From the NCBI GenBank assembly GCA_021234155.1, contig JAJEKV010000331.1, forward strand, positions 186,001 through 250,000: a stretch of DNA of 64,000 nt, given 5' to 3'. The position numbers and the translations under genes are program-made. Numbering within the stretch: the stretch's first letter is position 1; each line of letters starts with the position of its first letter. Shown here in pieces: positions 34,171-46,311 of this stretch. This DNA is from Isoetes taiwanensis. Taxonomy: Eukaryota > Streptophyta > Lycopodiopsida > Isoetales > Isoetaceae. Under the pieces are notes generated by a model. The model ran no database searches. It had not been told where the DNA came from and worked only from the letters and a program-made list of their open reading frames with translations.

Positions 34171-34929
34171 ATATTGACAATGGGTGTAGTTTAGAAGCAA
34201 CATGTAATCATATAATTATTCCCCAGAATTAAATATGTAACATGTAATCATATTGGGAGGAGGAGAGCATTCTTAACTTCCACTCGAGATTACCCGAAGG
34301 TTCTGTGTATACAATGCAGGATTGCGCATTTAATACTTGCTACAATAAGGCCTCTCGAAAGTTGTGTGAACGAAGTTTATGGAGGATGGACATATGGTGG
34401 GTTTTTTAAAGGAAGATTTGCAACCTAAGTACTGGCCGGTAAATGAGACAATTGATGTCTGATGTATGAATATCTATGGCAGTCCTGCATGGCTACAACA
34501 AATCCAATGTGGGCATACTCGTGGAATTGACATCTAGAGCCTAAAAGGCCAAAAGGCTCAATATGATCAAAAAAGCATGTTGCTATTAGAGGTAGAAGAT
34601 TGGCTAAATAATATTATGCCATGCACGAATCCTATATAATAATGTTTTACGGTGTTCAATCGCGCCCTAGATCGGGCGGTGAGAATTTGCTGATCAAATC
34701 CAACGGCCCACATTCAATGAAACTTTTTCTTGCTATGAATAGCCAAGCCGCAAGACAGTGCACCGAATTCAAGGTTCGAGTAGAGAGGCCTGGCTATGGC
34801 AGAAGCCCTTTGAAAACTATGCAGGAGATATCGATATTCATAGTTCGAGAATGATCTGTTATTGGACAAGAAAAAATGGGTTCTGTATCTCGATTTTTGC
34901 ATCAAGTAACCGTGTCAAGTATTCAGCTA

Positions 34930-35245
34930 TGGCATCCGAAATTGGAAATCCGGTAAGCTAGCAAACCTCTCAGTCAGTATTGCCGCAGACCCATCATTTG
35001 CATCCTTGAAGGCAAATGATATCATCCCAGAAAAGATATCATGCCGACTTGCAGAGAAAGATAGATGCGGGGTTAAAGGTGCAGAGTACCTGTCAGGGAT
35101 ATCACCAGAGAAGAGATTGTTGCTAGCATTAAGAACTTGAAGCGATCTGAGGTGGTCGAGATTGACAGGTAGCACTCCCCATATCCCCAATGAGACCAAG
35201 CTCAGAACTTGAAGATTTGGAAACTTGAGCAAACTGTTCGCAAGG
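34930..35245 (-). pseudogene. LRR receptor-like kinase ectodomain fragment
   Basis: The minus-strand translation reads LLKFPNLQVLSLVSLGIWGV, LPVNLDHLRSLQVLNASNNL, FSGDIP: two leucine-rich repeats of the plant LRR-RLK type. The phrase LSLVSLGIWGxLP is characteristic of a small Arabidopsis-type LRR-RLK clade. It then continues without clear LRRs (SFSASRHDIFSGMISFAFKD). The kinase domain, signal peptide and other repeats are absent. A shorter eroded echo of the same piece (GATTTGGAAACTTGAGCAAA and CGACTTGCAGAGAAAG in the same relative order) lies at 35735-35810, suggesting duplication after capture. Confidence 0.7.
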
Positions 35246-36429
35246 GCTGAAGAAATCCGAAAGCATTATATGTTGCTTGGGAAGCGCTTCTATCAGGTTA
35301 GCGGATAATGGATATGAAGTGCTTGAGCAGATGGTATTACAAAATGTTTCTCTAGATGTTTCTACCCTTACCTCTGTGTTTAAAGCTTCTGGAAAAATAG
35401 GAGCAACAGATTAAGGCAGAGACATAGGAATGCCAATTGAAAAACATGGATTTATAACAGATCTTCATGTTGGAGGTGTCTCTACAATGCTTTGAACAGA
35501 TGGAAATAGATGATAGATAAATACAGTATTTCACCACGGTTTTTTCCTTCCTGCACAATCATGTTATTTATGTGAGGCCGACAACTTTCATGAGATCAGG
35601 GTTTGTTCTTCCTCTGAGGAAACATGAGTTGTTTTGCTCAATGCCAGTAAAACATATGGGGAAACATATGGGGAAGTAGAATTAGGAGTGAAATGCTTTA
35701 AGCAGCATGTTCACATGAATGTAAAAGATGCAAGTCTTTTTCGACTTGCAGAGAAAGCAAAAAGGAGTAAAAGAGGAAGATTTGGAAACTTGAGCAAACT
35801 GTTTGCAAACTGTTTGCCATCTGAAAGACGTACATTTGCTTCAGTATAATTGGCACTAAACTTCTGCTCCCCAGAGGGCATGTGCCAGAGCTGGATATGC
35901 TTCTAAGACCCATCCTTAATGAGTAGAAAGAAGCAACATTATGCAGGTATGCAGGAAAACAAGCCATAGCCTTTGGGCTTCTACATACAATAGTGATGGA
36001 AAAGTTCCAGGAGTCCTAAAGGATCATCTATTTCTCTGTATCTTTGTATCCTACGTCATATTAGGATTCTGCAAAATAATGGGTTCAGATGCATGGTCCT
36101 TCTTCCAAATGTATACAAACATATGCCTTTTGTTTAAGTTGTTCCCAGCTATAATATACTTTTCTTCTCTGGCTTGCTTGCAGATGCGAAGCATGCATAT
36201 GGCAGAGAACTCTTGACGAGTTTAATTCTAAAGGTAATCTCTTATTGCATTTGTGTATGCAGGCTAATTCATTGTTGAAGTCTGTATCTAGGCCGCCCTT
36301 TTCTTGCATTTGCATATAATCTAACCTGCTATAACAGTTTGTTTCTTTCTTTGCAAATGCCATGGTAGGCTACAAAAAATGAATTTGCCGGCTTTTTCCA
36401 ACACTGTTATGCTTTTGAAAGTATTACTC

Positions 36430-37130
36430 TGCACGCACTCTCAATGAATTGTAGGACATGACCACCATATGGAACCATCAACTTCGCCTTCGAATTCTTA
36501 AAACCCTGGAAAATGCCTGAATAAGCTTCCAGTTCCTCAAAATTCTGGACATCCATTTCCAGATACTGATAGAAACCAGGCATGTACTTAGCAAAATTAG
36601 CACCTATTCCATAGGCAAGTGCGTCTATTGCTAACATTGCCTCCTCATGGACTGTAGCACTCCTGCAAGCAAAAATTTTCAAATACAATGACATCATTTG
36701 GTCCGCATAACTTCTGAATCATTACTTGCAGCACACCACATAATAAAGCCTGCAATTCGCTCTCTTTTCCACGATCATCTAATGACATGACCTGCATCTG
36801 AAGTGTTTGGTCAAGTTTCTGCATAATCACTGGCACAAGGTGAACCACAACAGTTGCTGTATCCTCCGTGGAGCAACGAACCACCTCATACCACCTCATT
36901 TAATGTTTCATAAGCTGCAGAATGCAAACGGGAATCCGTTGCATCCTCCCTATCTGCGGGAGTTAACAGAGCCTCAATAATTCCATGGAAATACGGAGAC
37001 AATGGAGAAGAGATTCCTTTGTAGTCTTCATAACCTTGTGCCAGAAAATACAAGGCCCCACAAACTCTTTCGGCAACATTAGGAACATCCTTTACGCCTT
37101 CAATTAACGTCAGCAATCCATGTGTGCTTT
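36430..37130 (-). pseudogene. Importin subunit beta-1 (karyopherin) fragment
   Basis: Importin-beta carries cargo through nuclear pores via HEAT repeats. The minus strand encodes VKDVPNVAERVCGALYFLAQ GYEDY..., then LHSAAYETLNEVV, RCSTEDTATVVVHLVPVIMQ, LLCGVLQVMIQKL, then in another frame DQMMSLYLKIFACRSATVHE, EAMLAIDALAYG...NFAKYMPGFYQYLEM, and finally AYSGIFQGFKNS...LMVPYGG. The order follows plant importin-beta, but about 170 residues between NFEE and AYSGIFQGF are missing. A 10-base duplication (ATGAGGTGGT near 36890) shifts the frame at NEVV/RCST, and a further shift occurs after MIQKL. It is dead and sits antisense inside Helitron B1. Confidence 0.88.
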
Positions 37131-37490
37131 TTTAATGCGAAAACGTGGCCAAATGCAAGATGAATGTTTGCCTATATCAAATGAAAGGGCGCAATTTTGA
37201 TTGTGCGGTAAAAAAAATGCGCTTTGGAAATGTCGGAGGAACAAACAGATTTTCCAGGATTTTTTCCTTATGGCCTAGCGCCTCGCAGCCTCACTATCTT
37301 AAACAATGTTTAAGCAATGCACTGCAACACTAATAGTTCCATGTTTAAAGAAATTTAACGTAAACCAACCTTTAAACCCAAAAATCTAAATAACTCATTT
37401 CGAGTATTGTTCAAGTAAACAATCACATGGAATAATCACAAAAGATGAACAATCACATGTAAAGCCCGCCAACGGTGGGCAATTTACTAG

Positions 37491-37875
37491 TTTAAATAGG
37501 ACGCAATGGTATTTAAAAATGACCATGTAACTTGGTCCCTAGGGTACTTTTGCCCTGGATGACATGGCGAAGTCGAATCTCCATTCCGGAGCCTTCTGGA
37601 CGCTTGCTTAAGACAAAACATTTGGGTTTCTACACCGGGCCGACGGAGGACGCCAGCGGTTTGATAAGTTCTGCCGGACCGATCTTGATTTTTTTTTTTG
37701 AACTTGCTCGAAGCAAGTTACTTGAACAAGAATTCAACGGCCTGGGATAGGGAAACCCGAGCTCGGAGGGGGGGCATTGGCATTTGCCCTCCCTGAGGAG
37801 ATTGGCAGAAAGGTCGCCTTCGGCAACCTTTCCCGAGGTCCGCCTCCCAGGGCCGGGGACTCTTCCCTCCCCGGT
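37491..37875. other. GC-richer unidentified stretch before minisatellite
   Basis: No gene recognised. Contains hairpin AACTTGCT-CGA-AGCAAGTT at about 37704-37722 and a GC-rich end (CCTCCCCGGTGAG) leading into the tandem array. Confidence 0.5.
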
Positions 37876-39860
37876 GAGCCACCTTGGCATGTTGGAGCCC
37901 ACGTGGCATAATGGAGTCCATGCGGCATGTTTGAGCCACCTTGGCATGTTGGAGCCCACGTGGCATAATGGAGTCCATGCGGCATGTTTGAGCCACCTTG
38001 GCATGTTGGAGCCTAGGTGGTATGTTGGAGCCCACGTGTCATGTTTTAGCCACCTTGGCATGTTTGAGCCACCTTGTCATGTTGAGCCACCTTGTCATGT
38101 TTGAGCCACCTTGGCATGTTTGAGCCACCTTGGCATGCCACCTTTGAGCCACCTTGACATGTTTGAGCCACCTTGGCATATTTGAGCCTGGGTGGCATGT
38201 TGGTGCCTAGGGTGGCATGCCACGAGCCACCTTGGCATGTTGGAGCCTAGGTGGCATGTTGGAGCCCACATGGCATATATTGGATACCTTGGCATGTTTG
38301 ACTAGATGGCATGTTGGAGCCTAGATGGCATATTTGAGTCCCCTTGGCATGTTTGAGCCTAGGTGGCATGTTGGCAAAAAAGGTGGCATGTTTGAGCCAC
38401 CTTGGCATGTTGGAGCCTAGGTGGCATGTTTGAGCCACCTTGGCATGTTGGAGCCCACGTGGCATAATGGAGTCCATGTGGCATGTTTGAGCCACCTTGG
38501 CATGTTGGAGCCTAGGTGGTATGTTGGAGCCCACGTGGCATGTTTGAGCCACCTTGGCATGTTTGAGCCAACTTGTCATGTTGGAGCCTAGGTGGCATGT
38601 TTGAGCCACCTTGGCATGTTGGAGCCTAGGTGGCATGTTGGAGCCCACATGGCATGTTTGGGCTACCTTGGCATGTTTGACCCTAGGTGGCATGTTGGAG
38701 CCTAGATGGCATGTTTGAGTCCCCTTGGCATGTTTGAGCCTAGGTGGCATGTTGGAGCCTAGGTGGCATGTTGGAGCCCCAGCGTGGCATGTTGGAGCCT
38801 AGGTGGCACATTGGAGCCTAGATGGCATGTTGTAGCCCGCGTGGCATGTGTGAGCCACCTTGGCATGTTGGAGCCTAGGTGGCATGTTGGAGCCCGTGGC
38901 ATGTTTGAGCCACTTTGGTATGTTTTAGCCAAGGTGGCATGTTGGAGCCTAGATGGCATGTTTGAGCCACCTTGGCATGTTGGAGCCCGCGTGGTATGTT
39001 TCAGCCACCTTGGCATGTTTTATCCTAGGTGGCATATTGGAGCCTAAGTGGCATGCTTGGGCCACCTTGCATGTTGGAGCCTAGGTGGCATGTTGGAGCC
39101 ACGTGGCATGTTTGAGCCATCTTGCCATGTTTGAGCCACCTTGGCATGTTTATGCCACCTTGGCATGTTTGAGCCTAGGTGGCATGTTAGGAGCCAAGGT
39201 GGCATGTTAGAGCCCTAGGTGGCATGTTTGAGCCATGACGGCATGTTGGAGGCTAGGTGGCATGTTTGAGCCACCTTGTCATGTTTGAGCCTATGTGGCA
39301 TGTTGGAGCCTAGGTGGCATGTTGGAGCCTAGGTGGCATGTTTGAGCCACCTTGGCATGTTTGAGCCACCTTGGCATGTTGGAGCCTAGGTGGCATGTTG
39401 GAGACTACGTGGCAAGTTTGAGCCACCTTGGCATGTTAGAGCCTAGGTGGCATGTTGGAGCCCACGTGGCAGATTTGAGCCACCTTGGCAAGTTGGAGCA
39501 TAGGTGGCATGTTGGAGCCTACGTGGCATGTTTGAGCATGTTGGAGCCTAGGTGGCATGTTTGAGCCATTTTGTCATGTTGTTGGAGCCTAGGTGGCATG
39601 TTGGAATTAGTTGGCAGCCTAGTTGGCATGTTGGAGCCTACGTGGCATGTTGGAGCCTAGTTGGCATGTTGGAGCCACGTGGCATGTTGAAGGAGGTGGC
39701 ATGTTGGAGCCTAGGTGGCATTTTTGAGCCACCTTGGCATGTTTGATCCTAGGTGGCATGTTGGAGCCAACTTGGCATGTTGGAGCTCAATGGCATGTTG
39801 GAGCTCATGTGGCATGTTGGAGCCACGTTGGCATGTAGGAGCCCACGTGGCATGTTGGAC
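37876..39860. repeat. 19-bp minisatellite, about 100 units
   Basis: Nearly 2 kb of tandem units with a dominant 19-base period. Two main variants alternate: CCACCTTGGCATGTTTGAG and CCTAGGTGGCATGTTGGAG. Every unit keeps a GGCATG core. The beginning shows a higher-order unit of three variants (about 57-61 bases, with CATAATGGAGTCCATGCGG). Because 19 x 3 = 57, all frames stay open and give spurious repetitive peptides with a 19-residue period. Confidence 0.95.
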
Positions 39861-42800
39861 CACAATAACCTAGCAACCCACAGGGTTTACGTTTTGGAGG
39901 CCAAAACATGGTCGACTTATGCATAATGCAATATCATCCATAAGCATATTGAGAAATCCTCAAACTAAGTATCTTAAAAAAGGAAGTTACAATGAGAAAG
40001 AATTAGATAGTTAGGCATTACCCACTAATCTAAATAATGTAAGAACTGCTGGATAAGGTTACGGTTACGGTAGGGGTGAACTTTCCTGATGGGACACGAG
40101 CAACTAATTTTCACCATCGCCTAGATAAATCACACTAAGTCTAGACCGAGAAAATAATTTCAGATAAACAAATTAAGTAGTGCCAAATGGATAGTTAATC
40201 GTTTCAAATAGGAATTGTCAATTCTATTGCATCCATACTCCTTAGGAAGCTTAGTCAACGATTTAAAGGATTCCTATGCGTATATGACAAAGATATTCTG
40301 ATGCAATTGTTTGGAATTGGGGAGCTGCCAAACTATAATGTCTAGCCGTGATGGTTTAGAGGATTACCATGCAGAGGAGCTCGATACCTTCAGGCACATG
40401 ACTCCGGAAGCAAGGTTTTCCCCTAAGCAAGGTTTTCCCGAGTTTGTGTTTAGGTTTAAGGTGTTAGCCTGTGGTATTTTGCTTGATGGCTCCAACAATT
40501 ACATCTCTAATTCTCGATTGCAAATCGCCTAAGTGCAATAAGTTATCTTGTTTTTCAAAGAACCATTGGATTCTTAGTGCAAATCGTCTAAGTGCAATAA
40601 GTTATCTTGTTTTTCAAAGAACCATTGGATTCTTAGTGCAAATCGTTAGAAAGAACCATTGGATAAGATAAATTAGATACAATTAAAACCATTGGATGAC
40701 GTGGATAAGTATTGGATCGCCTATAGCGAAACCTTAGTACCAACTAGATATAGGCATGGTTTAATGGTGTTCCACCAATGATATCCAAAATGGGGGATAA
40801 TGTATGTAGTCTTGCCATTTTATAATGCTTGGGGATTTGTTGCAATGGTCCTATTCCCCATAAACAATTACATCTCAAATTCTTAATGGTCTAAATTATA
40901 CCAAGATGTAGGAACGGTTTAATGGTGTTCCACTAACGATATCCAAAATGGGGAATAATGTTAGGATATTGCATGGTCTTGCCATTTTAATGCTTGGGGA
41001 TTTGTTGCAATGGTCCTTTCCTCCATAAAGAAATACATCTCACAATTTTTAATGGTTTGTTATGCAAAAAATGTAGCGTGGTTTAATGGTCTTTCTCTAA
41101 CAATATCCAAAATGTTAGGATATTGTTAGGATTTTTGCGTGGTCCTATGACATTAATGCTTAGGGATTTGTTGCAGTGGTCCTGCACCCCCTCAAGGAAT
41201 ACAAATCAAATTCTTGATGGTTTTGTTATGCAAAAATAGGCATTAAGTAATTGAAGTAGTTGAAGTAACTTGTCTTACATGGAATACTAGTATAAGGACA
41301 TGTGATCGCCTGCATCACATGTAGCAAATCAAGTACTCTGGTCCTACCACTATAAAGACCCGTGATATGGAAGGATAGGACATGTAGAGAATCAAGTATT
41401 CTTTCCTACTTCTATAAAGACATGTGACAATAGAAGTATTACACATGTCGTAATTCATGTATTCTTTCCTACAATGCCTTAGCAAATAAAAGTACTTTTG
41501 TCCTACTACTATAAAGACATGTGACATGGGAGCATACAACATGTAGAGAATCAAGTATTCTTTCCCACTTCTATAAAGACATGTGACAATAGAAGTATTA
41601 CACATGTCGTAATTCATGTATTCTTTCCTACAATGCTTTAGTAAATAAAGTACTGGGTCCTACTACTATAAAGACATGTGAATGGAAGCGTAGGACATGT
41701 AGAGAATCAAACATTCTTTCCTACATCTATAAAGACATGTGACAATAGAATCATTAGACATGTAGAAATTCAAGTATTCTTTCCTACAAGTGGATTATAT
41801 TCTAAAATGACATGTCACAATAGAGGAAACTACAAAAAAAGGATGTTTTAGTCCAATTGAAAAAGAACACCATTATCGAACAAAACCATACCTCCACAAA
41901 TCCACATGTAGGATTCTTTGAAAACAGGACATGTAGACCTACCAAAACCGATGTTTTCCACAAAGTGGACCAAAACCGGGGGTGAGTGTGCTAGAAAATT
42001 AGACCAGTCTTTGATCGATAACTTTGATAGTGGTCTGTGCATTTAGAAGGCTATTTTTACATATATTTGTTTTCTTTTGTGATGGATTGCTATTCATTTT
42101 TCTTGCAGCCGGTTCCTGTGGAGTGGATTTGCAAAAGAATGTTTCTTCTTTCACCGGGTCTGGTCTAAGATGACATTTTCAATTCGACCGATTTTTGCGG
42201 GTGAGTTTTACACAACGAGGCTTGCAAGTGCAAAACATCACGGTTTAGGTAAATTTGTAGATTAGACTTCAAGTCCATTCCACCTATTTTGAAGTATGAA
42301 AAGTTCTAATGCTATTGTTTGTATTAGGGCAAGTTACATGACTGTTTTTGTCTTTCATAGCAAGTGATAATTTGCTTTTGAGCAAGGGGCATTGAAATCA
42401 GATGGGCTTCAAAAACTTCAAAGCAAGAATATCTTATTCGGACCAGACTTAGAGTTAGATCTGCAAAAAACATATATACCATTTGAAACAATGCAACTGC
42501 ACTAATGAACTGCATAATTTTAAACTATCTTACGATGCCACCATTGGCAGAATCTATATTTAATTGGCAGAATCTATATATGAATGAAATAACAGTCCTT
42601 AGCCATTTCCAGCTCTAATTCCATTCATAAAATATAGTAGTGTTAACATCTAACTTTGATATCAAAATCAATAGCCATTTCCAACTCTAATTTCTTTCAT
42701 AAAGATCTCACGAGTAAAACATATGCAATGGTCATTTGGTTGCCATAGAATCTTACATGATGAAGCTATTTGGAGCATTACTGTATGGTATCCTCCTATG

Positions 42801-43400
42801 ATTATATGAGCAACAAGAAGCAATAACAGTTTTGTAGCCTAACAGCATATCAAATGAATATCAGTAGTATTAACAGCTATTCCAATATGCAGTCCATAGC
42901 CATTTCCAGCTCTAATTCCTTTTATAAAATATCAGAGGTATTAACGTCTCATCATGAAATGGTGCCCAGCCATTTTCAGCTCTAATTCCTTTCATAAAGA
43001 TCTGTTGAGTAAAATATATGCAATGGCCATTTGGCTATCATAGAATCTTATATGGTGAAGCTACTTGGAGCTTTATTGTGTTGTACTCCATTATAATTAT
43101 ATGATTATATGAGCAATAAAAAGCAATAGCAGATCTGAAGAAATTGTACTTAAAATGCACATTATAAGTAGGTGGAATTCTTCGTGGCGGCGGTCATTCT
43201 TTGTACCAAAGTATTGAACAAGTGATGTAAGTTTGTGCTAACCTATCAAGCATATACATATTGCATAACTCTCCATGTGTAACTTTTTTTTAATTATTTT
43301 TTTCCCAAACATGCACATTTTACTGTAAACGTGGACATTTTACTGAAAACACGGATAGAAGAGCTCCAATCTGGTTGAAAATAGGTTCGAAATTACACAA
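39861..43400. repeat. Repeat-rich stretch: four local tandem arrays
   Basis: No gene recognised. 40520-40650: two units of about 72 bases (GTGCAATAAGTTATCTTGTT). 40740-41240: three diverged units of about 165 bases (GGTTTAATGGTGTTCCAC...CCATTTTATAATGCTTGGGG). 41320-41800: about three diverged units of 180 bases (ATAAAGACATGTGACAATAG, GTATTCTTTCCTAC). 42540-43020: four copies of a phrase like AGCCATTTCCAGCTCTAATT followed by CCTTTCATAAA. About 41880-42520 is non-repetitive but empty. Confidence 0.75.
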
Positions 43401-45305
43401 TCTTATATTATAATGTTATACCGTAAGTGTGTAGTGCATCGAGCCCTAATTTGAATAGCCGAGATCATATAGATGGATCCGAAGGCCTAGATTTATTGCA
43501 CGACTTACCAACACTGTGATTGGTCATGCTTGGATCTCTTAAGGGGAAAGGGTAAAATGAAAAGGGGAAAAGGAAAGGGAAGTGGAAAGAGAGAATGTGA
43601 AGGCAAAAAGGCATGGGGAAAAGGGAAAAGGGTAAAAGGAAAAGGGAAAAGGGTGGGGATAAGAGAAGAGAAAAAGGCATGGAAAACGAAAAAGGGAAAT
43701 GGAACCTGGAAAAAGGGCACGAGGAAAGGAGGAAGAGATAAAGTGGAAAAGGTAAAATGGAAAGGGCATGAAAAAAAAAAAAAGGAAAGAGGAAAAGGTT
43801 GAAAAAGGAGAAAATGAAGGAGAAAAAAAAAACCATGGAAAAAGGGGAGGAGAAAAAGCATGGGAAAAGGAAGGAGCATGGGAAAAGAGGGAAAAAGAGA
43901 AGCGTTGTGGAAAAGAGGAAAAACACATGGCATAGGAAAAGGAAAAAAAAAAAAAAAAAGATGGAAAGGGAAGGGAAGGGAAGAAACGCATCAAGAAAAG
44001 AGGAAGAGTGAAAGGTTGGAAAAATGAGGAAAAGGGAAGGGACAAGGGGGAACAAGAAAATGATGGGGAGAGGGGAAAAGAAAAGGGGCATAGAAAAAGG
44101 GCAAGTGAGAAGAAAGAAAAGGAAAGGGAAAAGGGGGAAAGGAAACCTAGGTAAAGGTCGCAAGGAAAAAGAAAGAGGGAAACGAAAAAAGGGAAGGGGG
44201 GAAGGGCATGAGAGAAAAGGGAAGAGGAAAATGGTGAAGAAAGGGAAAAAAGAAAAAAGGGAAAAGAAAAGGGGCAAGAGAGAAAGGGTGGGGAAAAGAG
44301 GAAAATGGGTATAGGAAATAAGAGAATAAAACAAATGTGCAAAAGGCATGGAAAAGGGAAAAGGAAAAGGAAAGGAAGGGAAAAAGTGCAAGAAAGTGAA
44401 AAGGATCGGCAAAGGAGAAAAAACGGAAAGAAAGGAAACGGGAAAAAAAGGGAAAGGGAAAGGGAAGGTGGGAGTGATGGAGGGGAGGGAAAGGGAAAAA
44501 GGACATGAGGAAAGGAAAAGAGAAAAAAAAAAGGAAGGGTTGAAAGAAGGGAAAATTGCACGGGAAGAGGGAAAGGGTGGGAAAAGGAGGAAAAGGAAGC
44601 ACGGAAAAATAGAAAGAAGAAAAGGGTGGGAAAAAGGGTATGGGAAAAGGGAAATAGAAAAAAAAAAAGAATGGAAAAGGGGGGGAAAGAGAGAGAGGCA
44701 GGGGAAAAAAGGAAATGAGGAAAATGGAAAATGAGAATGTAAAAGGGAACATGGAAAAGGGAAAATAGGGAAAGGGTGAGGAGATGGAAAAAAAAAAGAA
44801 AAAAGGGCATGGAAAACGGGAGGGAGAAAAGAAAAATGGAAGGGAAAAGGGCACACAAAAAAAGGAGGAAAAGATTGGGAAAAGGAGGAAAAGAGAAGGG
44901 AAAATAGGCATGGAAAAAGGGCTTAAAGAGTAAAAAGGTTGAGAAAAAAAGGAAGACATGGAAAAAGGGTGGGGAAAAGAGAAGGCATAAAAAAAGAGAA
45001 AGGGAAGGAAAAGGGCAAAGGAAAAAGAGAAGAGGGAAAAGGTGGAGAAAGGAGCAAAAGGGAAGGGAAAAAGGTTATCGGGAACAGGGAAGGGGGAAGG
45101 AAAGGGATGGGAAAACAAGGAAACATGTGAGAAAGACGAGAAAAAGAAGGAAAAGGAAAAAAAAGTAGAGAAAATAAGAAAAAATGAAATGCGGGATAGA
45201 GCAAAAGGGAAAGGGAAAGGGATAGGGATAGGGCTTTTCTCACTGCATCCCAAAGCATTTACAGGCTCTCAACTTATGCCCAGCAACGCTGGGCACCATT
45301 ACTAG
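43401..45305 (+). mobile_element. Purine-rich Helitron B2
   Basis: Begins TCTTATATTATAATGTTATA after A (43400). Ends with hairpin GCCCAGC-AAC-GCTGGGC, ACCATTA, CTAG at 45302-45305, then T. After about 140 bases of ordinary sequence, 43545-45230 is almost all A and G on the plus strand (runs like GGGAAAAGG), punctuated by GGCATGG and short T/C interruptions. There is no coding content: the long K/E/R/G frames and the complementary F/L/S/P frames (up to 463 codons) are products of composition. Confidence 0.8.
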
Positions 45306-45465
45306 TTGAATATTATTGATTTTCTTTTGTTGCATTCCACGGGGGATTACCCGGTTGATTCTTAGGTCAGAGAATCCCTGCTTTGTTGATACGTAAAGGT
45401 TTCCACATTCAACCCATTTTTCATTTTCATCTTCATCTATTTATTCATGTAGTAATTCTGTTGTG

Positions 45466-46165
45466 TAGATATTCGGGTTGTTCCAACGTACTAAATATTG
45501 ATTTGACAGCAAAAGATAAACTCATTGTCTTGGATTTAAATGGTGTGTTGGTAAAAACTTTTGGTGCAAATGAACACATACGCTTGGAATCAAGATTGAC
45601 AATGACATACACTAGCAGAAAGAAAGTGATATTCAGACCGTGATGTTGTTCTTCCCCAAGACTTTGTTCTGGTATGTTGTGTTGGTATCGGTCATCAATG
45701 CAACTCTCTAATGTGGAAGATGTGCTGCAAGTACTATGTCCAGATTTGAGGGACAAATTTCTATTTGTATGGGGACAAGAAAAATGTGTGAAGACCAGTT
45801 TTTCCCACCCTGACAAACATGGATGTCCAGTCATGATGAAGCCACTTGAGAAAATATATGAGTCATACCCAAGATTCAAAGGTATTAAGACTTTGCTTCT
45901 TGATGATTCATTATACAAGTCTTACCTTAGCAGCCCCTGGAAACTTCTGCTAGTACCTGCATTCAAGATGGATGTCTGTGATGAAGTGCTAACAGTACTC
46001 ACCCCAAAGATAGAAGGAATACCGCAGCCAAGGCGAGGAAAAAATGAAGTTACTGGTGAAGAACACACACAATTGCATGCCCCGCCTATGACGGATAGAA
46101 AAGATTATGAAGTTATGCTTGGAAAGACTTTTCGAAAAAACAATTGCACTTGTGCACCCTTGTGA
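45466..46165 (+). pseudogene. FCP1-like phosphatase fragment, second copy
   Basis: Around 45510-45560 the frame reads KDKLIVLDLNGVLV, HAD motif I in its plant FCP1-like form. After a frame break, 45674-46165 gives DVLQVLCPDLRDKFLFVWGQ, EKCVKTSF, EKIYESYPRFKGIKTLLLDD and SLYKSYL, so motif III/IV (LLLDDS.YK) is kept while the WS motif region is lost. The tail (LTPKIEGIPQPRRGKN) is not known. It is related to 9555-10289 but diverged. It occupies the 1-kb gap between two Helitron 3' ends of opposite orientation (45305 and 46312). Confidence 0.75.
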
Positions 46166-46311
46166 ATGAGGAATTGAAGAAAGTTTATGGTGATGAAGAT
46201 TGTTATCCTCCATTACTGTGATTAAGCCTGAGACATTTATGATTATTGGCCTGATTGTCATTTATTTAGGCCAAGGAATCCTACACTTTTCATGTACATC
46301 TTTATCTTATA

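Larger units (their letters stand above)
34630..37490 (+). mobile_element. Helitron B1 carrying importin-beta and LRR-kinase fragments
   Basis: Begins TCCTATATAATAATGTTTTA after A at 34629. Ends with hairpin GCCCGCC-AAC-GGTGGGC, AATTTA, CTAG at 37487-37490, then T. The subterminal GCCCTAGATCGGGCGG resembles GCCCTAGATCGGACGG in the purine Helitron at 50440, so these 5' ends form one family. The cargo lies antisense to the element: an LRR receptor-kinase piece near the 5' end (with a second short echo at 35735-35810) and about a quarter of an importin-beta gene near the 3' end. No Rep/helicase is present. Confidence 0.72.

Noticed and set aside
37630-39746. Repetitive peptides (MPRWLKHA..., LSHLGMLEPRWHVG...)
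   Set aside because: Translation of the 19-bp minisatellite. All frames are open because the unit lacks stops.
37876-39860. CRISPR-like array
   Set aside because: Units are contiguous 19-mers without unique spacers, in a eukaryotic nuclear context.
43465-45253. Long frames of 463, 439 and 368 codons on the minus strand
   Set aside because: They consist of F, L, S, P only, the complement of an A/G tract. Stops need T/C/A combinations that are rare there, so openness is compositional.
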